The notes beneath the pieces were generated by a model. The model made no database searches, was not told the origin of the DNA, and saw only the letters and a list, made by a program, of their open reading frames with translations. A program made the position numbers and the translations under genes. Shown piece by piece: positions 7,101 to 14,683 of a stretch of DNA of 33,225 nt (its first letter is position 1; every line of letters begins with the position of its first letter). The stretch covers positions 1 through 33,225 of the forward strand of contig QHYL01000260.1 of the NCBI GenBank assembly GCA_003224105.1, in the 5' to 3' direction. The DNA comes from Acidobacteriota bacterium (GTDB taxonomy: Bacteria > Acidobacteriota > Terriglobia > Acidiferrales > UBA7541).

Positions 7101-8053
7101 TGACTCTGAATCCGACCAGCCTTCCCTTTGGCAATCAGAATGTTGGCACTACCAGCAGCGCAAAAGCCATACAACTCAAGAACACAGGCAATGCGACACT
7201 CACCGTAAGTAGCCTCACCATTACCGGGACGAACGCCACTGATTTTACCCAGACGAGCAATTGCCCGAATTCGCTAGCTCCGGGCGCGCAATGCAACATA
7301 AGCGTGACCTTTACTCCCACGAATATTGGAACGCGCGCCGCAGCCGTGAGTGTTTCTGACGACGCGCTTAACAGTCCTCAGACGGCTAGCCTGACAGGAA
7401 GTGGCACGTCTGGCTCTACCAAAGTAACTCTGACCCCCAACAAACTCTCTTTTGGCAACCAAGCGATGGCATCAACAAGCTCCGCTCAGACCGCGATCCT
7501 CAAAAACACTGGTCAAGCCATCTTGGTCATCTCAAGCATCGCCATTGCTGGTCCCAATTCTGGCGATTTCGCGCAAACGAATGATTGTGGAAATACGATG
7601 GCAGTCGGAGCCAGTTGCATGTTCAGTGTCACGTTTACTCCTACTGCAAGCGGGAACCGCTCCGCGACCATAAGCATTACGGACAATGCGGGGGGCAGCC
7701 CACAGCACTTAAACCTCACCGGCACGGGTTTCGGCCCAATGGCAACTCTGAATCCGACCAGTCTCTCCTTTGGTAATCAGAACGTGGGCACAACCAGCGG
7801 CGGAAAGGGCATCCAGCTGAAGAACACAGGCAATGCCGCGCTCACGATCAGCAGCATTGTGATAGGCGGGACGAACGCCACCGACTTTGCACAAACCAAC
7901 AACTGCCCCGGCTCGTTGGCTCCCGGCGCGCAATGCAATATAAACGTGAAGTTCTCACCAGCCGCGTCGGGAGCCCGCACGGCAACGCTTACCATCTCGG
8001 ACAATGCTACCAACAGCCCCCAGACAGCAAGTCTCACAGGAGCGGGCCAGTGA
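4154..8053 (+). CDS. Giant secreted SBBP-repeat / choice-of-anchor-D surface protein
   Basis: This is a predicted exported or cell-surface protein of about 1299 residues. A hydrophobic N-terminal segment (about residues 14-33) can act as signal or anchor. Residues about 90-305 resemble the domain that usually precedes SBBP repeats (FEANQGQ, YFIGNDPKQW, VYPGVSVVYYG, DYSTYLGG-type entry). Seven SBBP repeats follow (about 308-766), each beginning STYLGG or a close variant and ending near TDFP, which suggests a seven-bladed beta-propeller. Five immunoglobulin-like choice-of-anchor-D/HYDIN-type units of about 105 residues close the protein (about 774-1299), each with FGNQ near its start and TFTPT or a variant inside. 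Units 2-3 and 4-5 look like a duplicated block with a period of about 642 bases. There is no PEP-CTERM or LPXTG tail. The ATG at 4154 is preferred to the upstream TTG at 4130. Its partner is unknown; adhesion or polysaccharide binding is inference. Confidence 0.85.
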   Translation: MKNLEQLHRQDGKMVCLAVLFALSVGSYLVLSRLTARQGKDRGALLRSPDTRLPRSSSAQRTSALVEPSILLAKPAPGSRASLQESYGKNPLAFEANQGQADARVRFLSQGTGYALFFTAKEAVVVMRKSAAESSTASSVSEPQPFAAMRMRFVGGNRSPRVSGSDELPGKVNYFIGNDPKQWRSGVSTFARVRYENVYPGVSVVYYGTPGRLEYDLVIARGVDPKIIALDCLGASQVRIDSQGNLRLVIAGSDLLLSKPHIYQMTPNGPARRKSIPGGYLLKAGGHVGFQVGEYDRNQPLIIDPVLTYSTYLGGSGYDAGTAIAVDTSGSTYVTGFTRSTNFPVTAGALQTSCGTTGTCNGYFWDAFVTKLNSTGQLVYSTYLGGSANDIGKAIAVDASGSAYIAGQTFSTDFPTTAGALNTAYAGAGDVFLTKLSGTGTSPQYSTYLGGTGIDNAEGIAVDAAGNAYVTGQTYSTDFPTVAPTQAFYGGNQDSDAFVTEINSTGSALVYSTYLGGSSMDWGNAIALDASGDAYVVGFTRSTDFPLAGSLQPVCRGCPGFADAFIAELAPNGTSLLHSTYLGGSGDDQAAGIAVDTDGNIYVTGFTYSTDFPTISGAYQTTLTTGQSAAFVTKIAPGFSSLTWSTYLRGTGLNYGKSIAVDTGNVFVAGVTYSPAFPVLLPTQSTCAPSNCYYGTGFIAELNASASGLIFSTYLGGSHGDDIAGIALDPSANIQSTGQAASTDFPVVNAVQASFAGSYGDAFVTKISLQPVATPSPTSLTFGSQTVGTTSSPQTVTLSSNGTAPLHITGVSINGDFAETDNCTPGVAAGSTCTLNVTFTPTASGTRTGTLTINDNSGSPQAATLTGTGTSAGVPVASLSTSSLSFGNQPLGATSAPQNFNLTNTGDAPLSITRVTISGLNPGDFAQTNDCGTTVAVGASCTFSVTFTPTAIGNRSATINITDNASGSPQHVSLAGTGFGPMVTLNPTSLPFGNQNVGTTSSAKAIQLKNTGNATLTVSSLTITGTNATDFTQTSNCPNSLAPGAQCNISVTFTPTNIGTRAAAVSVSDDALNSPQTASLTGSGTSGSTKVTLTPNKLSFGNQAMASTSSAQTAILKNTGQAILVISSIAIAGPNSGDFAQTNDCGNTMAVGASCMFSVTFTPTASGNRSATISITDNAGGSPQHLNLTGTGFGPMATLNPTSLSFGNQNVGTTSGGKGIQLKNTGNAALTISSIVIGGTNATDFAQTNNCPGSLAPGAQCNINVKFSPAASGARTATLTISDNATNSPQTASLTGAGQ
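6776..8050 (+). repeat. Intragenic tandem duplication of two anchor-D units
   Basis: Within the giant surface-protein gene, the two-unit block at about 6776-7410 reappears at about 7418-8050. Units 2 and 4 share GDFAQTNDCG, VGASC, GNRSATI, SPQH and GTGFGPM. Units 3 and 5 share TLNPTSL, GNQNVGTTS, GTNATDF and LAPGAQCNI. The matching ACT CTG codons at 7103 and 7745 give a period of 642 bases. The DNA itself is similar, so the duplication is fairly recent and could expand or contract by recombination. Confidence 0.7.
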
Positions 8054-8093
8054 TGACCCTATGCGTTCAATAGAGGCTGAAGGGAGTCTGCTG

Positions 8094-8996
8094 ATGAAAA
8101 AATCAATAGCCGTTCTATGTTGCGCGTTGCTCTTAGTTCTTTGTTTTCCTGCAGGTGATTTCAAAGCGCAAACTCAGGATGTCATTCTTGTCGGAGCCGG
8201 CGACATTGCCCGTTGCGGCCCGGAAAACCTTCACTATCCCCAGGCCACCGCCACGTTACTCGATTCCCTTCCCGGCAGCGTCTTTGCCATCGGCGACCTT
8301 GCGTACGTCGACGGACTGGAAACCGAGTTCAACAGATGCTTTGACGCCACTTGGGGGCGCCACCGTGGTCGCCTGCATCCGGTCCCTGGCGTGCACGACA
8401 TGATCGCGCCAAACGCTTTTGGCTACTTCAATTATTTCGGGCCTTCCGCGGGCGATCCCACGAAGGGCTACTACAGCTTTAACTATGGTGCCTGGCACGT
8501 GGTGGTCCTCAATAGTGTGTGTACCAAGGCGCCTACCTTACCTGGCGCTTGCACAGCCACTTCGCCCGAGGGGCAATGGCTTCAAGCCGACCTGGCCGCG
8601 AATCCCACTGCCTGCACCGTGGCTCTCTGGCATACCCCGCTCTACACTTCCTCGACGGCCGACGCAACTCCCGCCGTGCAGCCTTTCTGGCAGATTCTCT
8701 ACAACGCCAGAGCCGACCTGATCATCAACGGCCACGCCCACAACTATGAACGTTTCGCCCCGCAAGACCCCAACGGCAATTTGGATACAGCCAGCGGCAT
8801 TCGCGAATTCGTCGTTGGGACCGGTGGCGAAACTCTGATGTCCTTTGACACCACACTCGCGCCAAACAGCGAAGTCCGCAACAGCTCGACCAACGGCGTC
8901 ATTCAAATCACTCTTCATGCAACCAGCTTCGATTGGCAGTTCATACCAGTCGCAGGTCAAACCTTTACTGATTCGGGTTCCCAGGCGTGCCATTGA
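8094..8996 (+). CDS. Secreted metallophosphoesterase (purple-acid-phosphatase-like)
   Basis: This is a predicted exported phosphoesterase of 300 residues with a signal peptide at residues 1-25 (MKKS, then a Leu/Cys-rich core, cut near FKAQ). The calcineurin-like metal-binding blocks are in order: GDI (Asp37), GDLAY (Asp68, Tyr71), GVHD (residues 99-102), WHTPLY, and NGHAHNYER near residue 220. Block 3 normally reads GNHD or GNHE. Here the metal- and phosphate-binding Asn is Val100, so activity may be altered or lost. The ATG at 8094 has GGAG seven bases upstream and gives the signal peptide; a longer frame overlaps the previous gene. It lies 40 bases after the giant surface protein and upstream of the export genes. 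Its substrate is unknown; phosphate recovery or trimming of a phosphorylated glycan is inference. Confidence 0.82.
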   Translation: MKKSIAVLCCALLLVLCFPAGDFKAQTQDVILVGAGDIARCGPENLHYPQATATLLDSLPGSVFAIGDLAYVDGLETEFNRCFDATWGRHRGRLHPVPGVHDMIAPNAFGYFNYFGPSAGDPTKGYYSFNYGAWHVVVLNSVCTKAPTLPGACTATSPEGQWLQADLAANPTACTVALWHTPLYTSSTADATPAVQPFWQILYNARADLIINGHAHNYERFAPQDPNGNLDTASGIREFVVGTGGETLMSFDTTLAPNSEVRNSSTNGVIQITLHATSFDWQFIPVAGQTFTDSGSQACH

Positions 8997-9064
8997 CGGT
9001 AGACCCGCTGCCTCTTGTGGCGCCACCGAAAATCACACCTGGAGAGTTCGAGGAGAAAATGTCC

Positions 9065-9799
9065 ATGCATAGCAAAATTCTTTGTTTTTTCGGAGCTTGG
9101 ATTCTTCTTGTGACGGCCGGGCGTGCATGCGCGGGCCAAGGAAAGCCAGAGGCGTCCACAGCCGACGCACTGACGGCAGCGGGTGGTCCCAAGACGACTC
9201 CAGAGGCGGTGGACCGCCCTGAGCTACATCGACGGAATCCGCGATACCAGTTGAGCAAAGACGATGTCCTTCAGTTGAATTTCGCTTTGACACCAGACTT
9301 AAATCAAACGGTCAGTGTCCAGCCAGATGGCTACATCACTTTGCTGGGTGTGGGTGATCTACATGTGGAGGGACAAACGATTCCAGAGGTCAGGGAATCG
9401 ATTCGCCTGGCTTACGCCAAAACGTTGCACAACGCCATCATCACCGTCCGCCTGATGGACTTCGAGAAACCGTATTTCATCGTGGGTGGAGAAGTGGGAC
9501 ATCCAGGCAAATTTGAATTGCGTGGAGACACGACTGTGACGGAGGCGGTAGCCATCGCGGGCGGTTTCACAGAAAGCTCGAAACACTCACAAGTCTGGCT
9601 TTTCCGCCGCGTTTCGAACGATTGGGCGGAGACACAGCGGTTTGACTTAAAGAGAATGCTCAAGAGCGGCGATCTGCGGGAAGACGCGCATCTGCGTCCT
9701 GGCGACATGTTGTACGTTCCCAAGAATACACTCTCGAAGATGAAACGCTTTATCCCCGTCGCTACTTTAGGAACGTATCTCAATCCGGGCCAGTTTTAG
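9065..9799 (+). CDS. Polysaccharide export protein (Wza-like, Poly_export/SLBB)
   Basis: This is the outer-membrane or periplasmic component that forms the exit channel for exopolysaccharide. It has 244 residues. A signal peptide covers about residues 1-21 (KILCFFGAWILLVTA), with cleavage near ACA-G; no good lipobox is visible. The Poly_export domain covers about residues 55-140 (YQLSKDDVLQLNF, VSVQPDGYITLLGVGDL). One SLBB-type beta-grasp domain follows (YFIVGGEVGHPGKFELRG, TVTEAVAIAGGF). Canonical Wza is longer, with several SLBB domains and a C-terminal helix, so this is the short form common outside Proteobacteria. The ATG at 9065 is nine bases after AGGAG; the ATG at 9059 is also in frame but too close. 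It directly precedes the Wzz-like gene, the usual Wza-Wzz pairing. Confidence 0.85.
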   Translation: MHSKILCFFGAWILLVTAGRACAGQGKPEASTADALTAAGGPKTTPEAVDRPELHRRNPRYQLSKDDVLQLNFALTPDLNQTVSVQPDGYITLLGVGDLHVEGQTIPEVRESIRLAYAKTLHNAIITVRLMDFEKPYFIVGGEVGHPGKFELRGDTTVTEAVAIAGGFTESSKHSQVWLFRRVSNDWAETQRFDLKRMLKSGDLREDAHLRPGDMLYVPKNTLSKMKRFIPVATLGTYLNPGQF

Positions 9800-9834
9800 C
9801 CACACGACTCGAATGTCCTTGGAGGAGGTCGATC

Positions 9835-11367
9835 ATGGACGAAGCGAAATCAGAAAAAAAACACAATGGTAACAATGGCGCGTCGCCCTCTTTTTCTTTG
9901 CGGGATTTGCTTGGTGCGATTTTTCGCCGCAAAAGACTGATCCTGCTCTCCTTCATGGGAGTTTTGCTGGGCGCCCTTCTCGCAATTATCATCCTGCCTT
10001 CCACGTATGAAGCGCAGATGAAAATCCTGGTGGAGCATGAACGTGTGGACCCGGTCGTATCTCCTCAGGGCAACGTAGTTGAATCAGACCGGTACCTCAC
10101 TCCCGACGAGGTTTCCTCGGAAGTCGAGCTGTTCCAGAGCCGTGATTCCCTAAAACAAGTCGTCGTGGATCACGGACTTCATGAAATCAAGAATCCGTGG
10201 TCTCTGGCAGGCATCAAGATGCGTGTGCTGGGAACCCTCGGACTTGCGCCCGGCAAGGATGAGCGGATTTTTAAGGCTGTCCTTAAGCTGGAAAAGGACC
10301 TGCATGTCATTCCGCTGAACAACTCAAATATGATCCGGGTGACGTACGAGGCGCGCTCGCCCCAGACCGCTGAGCAGGTGCTTACCGGGCTAGGGAACCT
10401 CTACCTAGCAAAGCACGCCGAGGTGCATCGTCCAGGGGGGACCACTGAGTTCTTCGAGCAGCAAGCCGATCAATACAAGAGAGAACTGGCCAGCGCCGAG
10501 TCGCGGCTGATCAAAATGAGTCAGCAAACCGGAGTCGTTTCCGCGGACTTCGAGAAACAAGCCACTTTGCAGAAACTCAGCGATTTCGACGTTTCGCTTG
10601 AGCAAACACGCGCCTCCATCGCCGAGACAAAACAACGGATCCAGGCCTTGCAAGAAAAAGAGGAATCCATTCCTTCCCGCATTACGACCCAGGTTCGTAA
10701 CGCGGATAATCCCGAACTCATGGCAAACCTTAAAACGACCCTGCTGAATTTGGAAATCAAACGCACGGATTTGCTCGAGGCTTATGAGCCGGGCTATCCA
10801 CTGGTTCAAGAAGTTGAGAAGCAGATTGCCCAGGCAGTGACAGCAATCGCGGACGCCAAGGCAGGTGCAGTTCACGAAGAGACCACTGATCAGAATCCCA
10901 CTCATGAGTGGGTCAGCACCGAGATGGCCAAAGCCCAGGCCGACTTAATGGGCTTGGAAGCGCGCTCTTCCGCGCTTTCCCGAGGCCTCAACACTCTTCA
11001 TCAAAAGGCCTTGAAATTGGACCAACAATCGGTGGTTCAGCAGGACCTCTTGCGCACGGCTAAAGCGGACGAGGACAGCTATCTGCTGTATCACAGGAAG
11101 CGCGAAGAAGCGCGCATTGCCGATGCGCTCGACCGCAGCAAGATTATCAACGTGGCCGTAGCAGAAGCGGCAGCCGCTCCATTAGTCCCCACGGGGCTTT
11201 CGTTGACGGTAAAGCTCATCTTAGCGATTGTCATCGCTGCCCTCGCAAGCTTGGGAGCAGGCTTGCTTCAAGAGCATCTCGATCCCTCCTTCCGGACAAC
11301 CGCCGAAGTTAAGGAGTATCTGGACATTCCCTTGGTGGCTGCTGTTCCAAGAAACGATCATAGGTAG
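9835..11367 (+). CDS. Wzz/GumC-like polysaccharide chain-length/export protein
   Basis: This is an inner-membrane polysaccharide co-polymerase of 510 residues that should set chain length and couple synthesis to the Wza-like channel. A first transmembrane segment (about residues 33-55) opens a Wzz domain (ILPSTYEAQMKILVEHERVDP). Long Gln/Glu/Leu-rich coiled coils fill about residues 200-420. A second membrane segment lies near residues 450-475, followed by a short tail ending PLVAAVPRNDHR. The Pro-rich motif before the last helix (PTGLSLTVKL) fits the family. There is no fused tyrosine-kinase domain, unlike Wzc, so a separate partner is expected; the only candidate nearby is the degenerate CpsD-like protein. 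A strong Shine-Dalgarno, GGAGGAGG, lies upstream of the ATG. The ATPase gene starts five bases after its end. Confidence 0.86.
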   Translation: MDEAKSEKKHNGNNGASPSFSLRDLLGAIFRRKRLILLSFMGVLLGALLAIIILPSTYEAQMKILVEHERVDPVVSPQGNVVESDRYLTPDEVSSEVELFQSRDSLKQVVVDHGLHEIKNPWSLAGIKMRVLGTLGLAPGKDERIFKAVLKLEKDLHVIPLNNSNMIRVTYEARSPQTAEQVLTGLGNLYLAKHAEVHRPGGTTEFFEQQADQYKRELASAESRLIKMSQQTGVVSADFEKQATLQKLSDFDVSLEQTRASIAETKQRIQALQEKEESIPSRITTQVRNADNPELMANLKTTLLNLEIKRTDLLEAYEPGYPLVQEVEKQIAQAVTAIADAKAGAVHEETTDQNPTHEWVSTEMAKAQADLMGLEARSSALSRGLNTLHQKALKLDQQSVVQQDLLRTAKADEDSYLLYHRKREEARIADALDRSKIINVAVAEAAAAPLVPTGLSLTVKLILAIVIAALASLGAGLLQEHLDPSFRTTAEVKEYLDIPLVAAVPRNDHR

Positions 11368-11372
11368 AGCCG

Positions 11373-12353
11373 ATGTTCCTCGATCATTTCGGTCTGCGCG
11401 GGCAACCATTCGGGGTTACTTCGGATCCCCAGTTTCTCTATTTCGGCCCGTCCCATCAGGAGGCTTTGGCTTCCCTGTTTTATGGGATTCAGACGCAACG
11501 CGGATTCATAGCCCTGATTGCAAAACCGGGGATGGGCAAGACCACCCTGCTCTTCCACCTATTAGAGCATTTACGAAGCTCCGCCCGCACCGCCTTTTTG
11601 TTTCAAGCGCACAGTGACTCGCGGGAGTTTCTGCGCTCTCTTGTCGCCGATCTAGGGGTCAATGTCGAACAGGATGACCTTCGGGGGATACACCGCAAGT
11701 TGAATGACCTTCTGATCCAGGAACTGCGCGCTGGCAGGCGCGTTGTCATTGTGATTGATGAAGCGCAGAACCTCGACGACTCGGTGCTGGAAACGGTACG
11801 AATGCTGTCCAACTTCGAAGTCCCGGGAACAAAGCTCATGCAGATCCTCCTCGCCGGCCAGCCGCAATTGGCCGACAAACTGGCAAGCAAAAATATGGTT
11901 CAGTTGCGTCAGCGAATCTCCATTCTGTGCAGCTTGGCGCCGTTCAGCGCGCCTGAAACTGCAGATTACATTGGCCATCGCCTGCGCGTCGCGGGCTACC
12001 GCGGCAAACCCCTCTTCACTGCCGGGGCGCTGGCGTTGATCCATTCCCGAAGCGAGGGAATACCACGCAATGTCAATAACCTCTGCTTCCACGCGTTAAC
12101 TTTAGCGTTCGCCAATGGCCAAAAGACCATCGACACCTCGACCCTGAACGAAGTGTCTGAGGACCTGGCTATGGAGATGCTCGGCTCCTCTCCTGCAAAT
12201 CAAACCTCTGCGCGGTTGCAATCCAAGCCCGGAGACGCGGCGGATCTGACTCAGATCACAGCGGAACAAAATGGGGAGGCTTCCGAATGGCTAGAAGAAG
12301 AGGGCGTCTCCGGCACCCAGGTCATCTCGGGTCGTGTCAAACTGCGTCTTTAA
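11373..12353 (+). CDS. ExeA/XrtA-system-type AAA ATPase
   Basis: This is a P-loop ATPase of 326 residues of the ExeA-like family often found in acidobacterial and PEP-CTERM exopolysaccharide loci. The start MFLDHFGLRGQPFGVTSDP is the family's N-terminal signature. Walker A is KPGMGKTT with Lys56, and Walker B is VVIVIDEAQNL with Asp129-Glu130. A sensor-like arginine region (QLRQRISILCSL) and a winged-helix-like part (EGIPRNVNNLCFHAL) follow. The last 60 residues are Glu/Ser-rich and look disordered. Both nucleotide motifs are intact, in contrast to the CpsD-like product of the next gene. The gene lies five bases after the Wzz-like gene, so translational coupling is likely. It probably drives or regulates the membrane export complex. 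No exosortase is in this window. Confidence 0.85.
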   Translation: MFLDHFGLRGQPFGVTSDPQFLYFGPSHQEALASLFYGIQTQRGFIALIAKPGMGKTTLLFHLLEHLRSSARTAFLFQAHSDSREFLRSLVADLGVNVEQDDLRGIHRKLNDLLIQELRAGRRVVIVIDEAQNLDDSVLETVRMLSNFEVPGTKLMQILLAGQPQLADKLASKNMVQLRQRISILCSLAPFSAPETADYIGHRLRVAGYRGKPLFTAGALALIHSRSEGIPRNVNNLCFHALTLAFANGQKTIDTSTLNEVSEDLAMEMLGSSPANQTSARLQSKPGDAADLTQITAEQNGEASEWLEEEGVSGTQVISGRVKLRL

Positions 12354-12450
12354 TTTCAGCGCGGAAGGGAACGCAATGAAGTGTGCTGAGGAATACTTCT
12401 TCACGGTCAAGTAGGGTCTTGGCAGCTCGCAAGCGAATGGGAGGCACATC

Positions 12451-13191
12451 GTGAGCAAAAATATTGAAGTACTTCTGCGGGCCAAAGAAACAACGGAGCT
12501 GTTCAAGCCCAAAAGCGTTCCTCAGAAGTGTTCGGAACCCCGGCTCCCGTCCAAACCCACCGAAGCCGTCGGTTCTGCGGAAGAAGCCGACTTGGTCCAA
12601 CAGGTGTTCCTCCTGCCTGCTCGGGAGGTGCCTCGCGTTGTGGTGTTTTATGGCGTCGGGGAGGTAGATGGAGCGATTGGTATTTGCGCCCGCGCCGCGG
12701 AAAACCTTGCCAACCAGACCGGTTCGTCGGTGTGCGTTGTCGAGGGACATTTTCATGCTCCCTCTGTGCATGGATATTTTGGTGTAAGTAACTCCCGCGG
12801 ACTTACGGATGCTATCCTGGAGCCGGGGCCGATCCAGGATTTCGTTTGCCCTCTTCCAGAAAGCAACCTCTCCGTCCTATCCGCCGGCTCTCGTTGCGGA
12901 GAGGCGCATGCACTTTGGAAATCCGAGTCGTTGCGAGCCCGCATGGAGGAGCTTCGCTCTAAGTTTTCCTACGTGTTGATTTATTGCTCTCACGCGAATC
13001 GCCACGTTGACGCGATGCTCCTAGGTCAAATCGCGGACGGAGTCATCCTAATTCTTGAGTCTATGGTGACTCGACGTGAGACCGCGCGAACGGTCAAAGA
13101 AAATCTAGATGCTGCAAATGTGAAAATTCTGGCGGCAGTACTGAACAACCATTCTTATTCCATCCCGGAAAACCTTTATAGAAAGCTCTAA
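12451..13191 (+). CDS. CpsD/CapB-like protein with lost nucleotide-binding motifs
   Basis: This 246-residue protein has the MinD/CpsD fold pattern (VCVVEGHFHAPSVHGYFG, GLTDAILEPGPI, ADGVILILES, REETARTVKENLDAANV-like, AVLNN) seen in polysaccharide tyrosine autokinases. The catalytic elements are gone. The Walker A loop reads YGVGEVDGAIG (from about residue 67) with no GK[ST]. Walker A' has Glu-Gly-His where the Asp-Ala-Asp-like motif is expected, and Walker B reads YVLIYCSH where YVIIDTPP is usual. There is no Tyr-rich C-terminal tail. It is probably a pseudo-kinase that acts as a scaffold or modulator of the Wzz-like protein and the ATPase. The GTG start is supported by GGGAGG eight bases upstream. 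The reading frame is clean over its full length, which argues for selection rather than decay. Confidence 0.75.
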   Translation: MSKNIEVLLRAKETTELFKPKSVPQKCSEPRLPSKPTEAVGSAEEADLVQQVFLLPAREVPRVVVFYGVGEVDGAIGICARAAENLANQTGSSVCVVEGHFHAPSVHGYFGVSNSRGLTDAILEPGPIQDFVCPLPESNLSVLSAGSRCGEAHALWKSESLRARMEELRSKFSYVLIYCSHANRHVDAMLLGQIADGVILILESMVTRRETARTVKENLDAANVKILAAVLNNHSYSIPENLYRKL

Positions 13192-13287
13192 TAGAGAGCT
13201 GTGCCGAGCGCGTGTTTGCGCCAGTCCCGTTCGCTCTGCCGGCCGCGCCTGACTTTTTCTGGATTCCGAGAATTCTGCAGGAACCAA

Positions 13288-14496
13288 GTGAAGCCCGATT
13301 TGGTTAGACATAATCACACGGAGAGATCGGCAGCCACACTCTCCAAGGATTTGCAGAGAACGGAGTTTGACATCCACGGGGTTTTGGGGGTTGCGCTCGT
13401 CGATCCTTCCTCTGCGGATGTGAAAGCGGTTATCAAGCATCTTGGACCTCTTCGGGGGCCTTTGCTGCGCGAGCCGGACATCACCATCCGCTTTGACAAA
13501 AATCTGGCGCCCCTCTGCTTACGGCACTTAGGTCAGAAGCAAAACGCCTTCACGGACGATGCATTCTTTGTTTTTGATGAGACAGACAGAAGCGCCATGG
13601 CGAAGATTCCCTTCGACCAAGTAGGAAGTCGCTGTGAAATTGTTTGCACGCGTAGCCGCGGGTCCATGCCCCTTCTGGTGCCCCTCTTGAGTTTGATTGC
13701 CTTGGCGAAGGGCTTTGTCGCGGTTCATGCATCCGCTTTTGTTCATCGTGGCGTAGGCATCCTGATGGCCGGATGGGCTGGAAGCGGAAAGACCACGGCG
13801 CTTCTCGGGTTTGCTAGCGAAGGAGCGGAATTTATTGGAGAGGAATGGGTTCTCCTCAGCGGAGACGGACAAACCATGTGTGGGCTTCCGAGGGAGATCG
13901 AACTCTCGCCCGCCCACTTGGACACCGTGCCCGAAGTTCGTCGCGCGATTAAACGCTCGAGGCTCTGGGGATTTGAAAGCCTTCGTCACCTAACCACAAT
14001 GCAAGACCTTCTTCCCAGGAAAGCCGATGGCACAACTCCCGCGAAGGCCCTGCGAAAAGTGATTTCCGCGGCACAGCGGCGCATTCTCCCCACAGTGCGC
14101 CCACAGGCGCTTTTTGGCGACCGCGTCGCTTCGTTGACCGCAAGGCCCGACAAAGTCTTCCTGCTGATCAGTCACGATGATCGCAACGTAGAAATAATAC
14201 CGACTCCGCCCCGGGAAATGGCGCGCCGCATCGCTCACATGATGCAGTATGAGCAGCGCCGGTTTATGGAACACTACCTCGCCTTCCAATTTGCATTTCC
14301 TGAAAGGAAGAACGCCTTCGTAGAAGAATCGTCGAGCTATCGATATGAATTACTCTTGAGCGCTCTCCAGGGAAAGGAAACTTATACGGTACGGCACCCG
14401 CATCCGATAGCCTTTTCTTCGCTGTATGAAGCAGTGAAGCCATTTTGCGGAACCACGAAAAGTATTCAAACCGAGGTGGTTTGTGCGGTCCCATGA
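13288..14496 (+). CDS. HprK-like P-loop protein (serine kinase-like)
   Basis: This protein of about 402 residues contains an HPr-kinase/phosphorylase-like C-terminal P-loop domain. The Walker A motif GWAGSGKTT lies at about residues 162-170 and is preceded by the family's FVHRGVGILMAG strand. GEEWVLLS stands where HprK has its acidic pair, with Glu in place of Asp. The N-terminal 150 residues resemble the variable lead-in of HprK-related proteins in exopolysaccharide and peptide-modification loci (VHASAF before the P-loop). No PTS protein or HPr is nearby, so a classical role in carbon control is unlikely. Phosphorylation of an export component is inference. The GTG at 13288 has AGGA six bases upstream; an in-frame GTG at 13201 would add 29 residues of unconvincing sequence. 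The gene follows the CpsD-like gene closely. Confidence 0.68.
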   Translation: MKPDLVRHNHTERSAATLSKDLQRTEFDIHGVLGVALVDPSSADVKAVIKHLGPLRGPLLREPDITIRFDKNLAPLCLRHLGQKQNAFTDDAFFVFDETDRSAMAKIPFDQVGSRCEIVCTRSRGSMPLLVPLLSLIALAKGFVAVHASAFVHRGVGILMAGWAGSGKTTALLGFASEGAEFIGEEWVLLSGDGQTMCGLPREIELSPAHLDTVPEVRRAIKRSRLWGFESLRHLTTMQDLLPRKADGTTPAKALRKVISAAQRRILPTVRPQALFGDRVASLTARPDKVFLLISHDDRNVEIIPTPPREMARRIAHMMQYEQRRFMEHYLAFQFAFPERKNAFVEESSSYRYELLLSALQGKETYTVRHPHPIAFSSLYEAVKPFCGTTKSIQTEVVCAVP

Positions 14497-14683
14497 GTCT
14501 CAACTGCGGGAGTAGTGGAGTTTTTGCCAGATACACTGTCTTTGGAACACAAGATTGCTTCGCTTCGCGGACAAAGAAAGAACGCAAACGGATGAGCTGG
14601 ACTGGGCATCGGTCCAAAGCTCGGGTGCCAGGGCAGGCATGTGTCCCGGTCCGGCGAGCCAATAGGAACAACGAAAACTAAAG
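14497..14683. other. Intergenic gap before first flippase
   Basis: About 190 bases without a credible gene. Frames on both strands are short and low in recognisable content. A GC-rich patch around 14608-14660 has several short self-complementary words but no clear single hairpin. It may carry a promoter for the flippase block. Confidence 0.3.

Noticed and set aside
6427-8037. Series of Val-rich - strand frames opposite the anchor-D repeats
   Set aside because: They recur because the sense strand repeats; no start signals or known domains.
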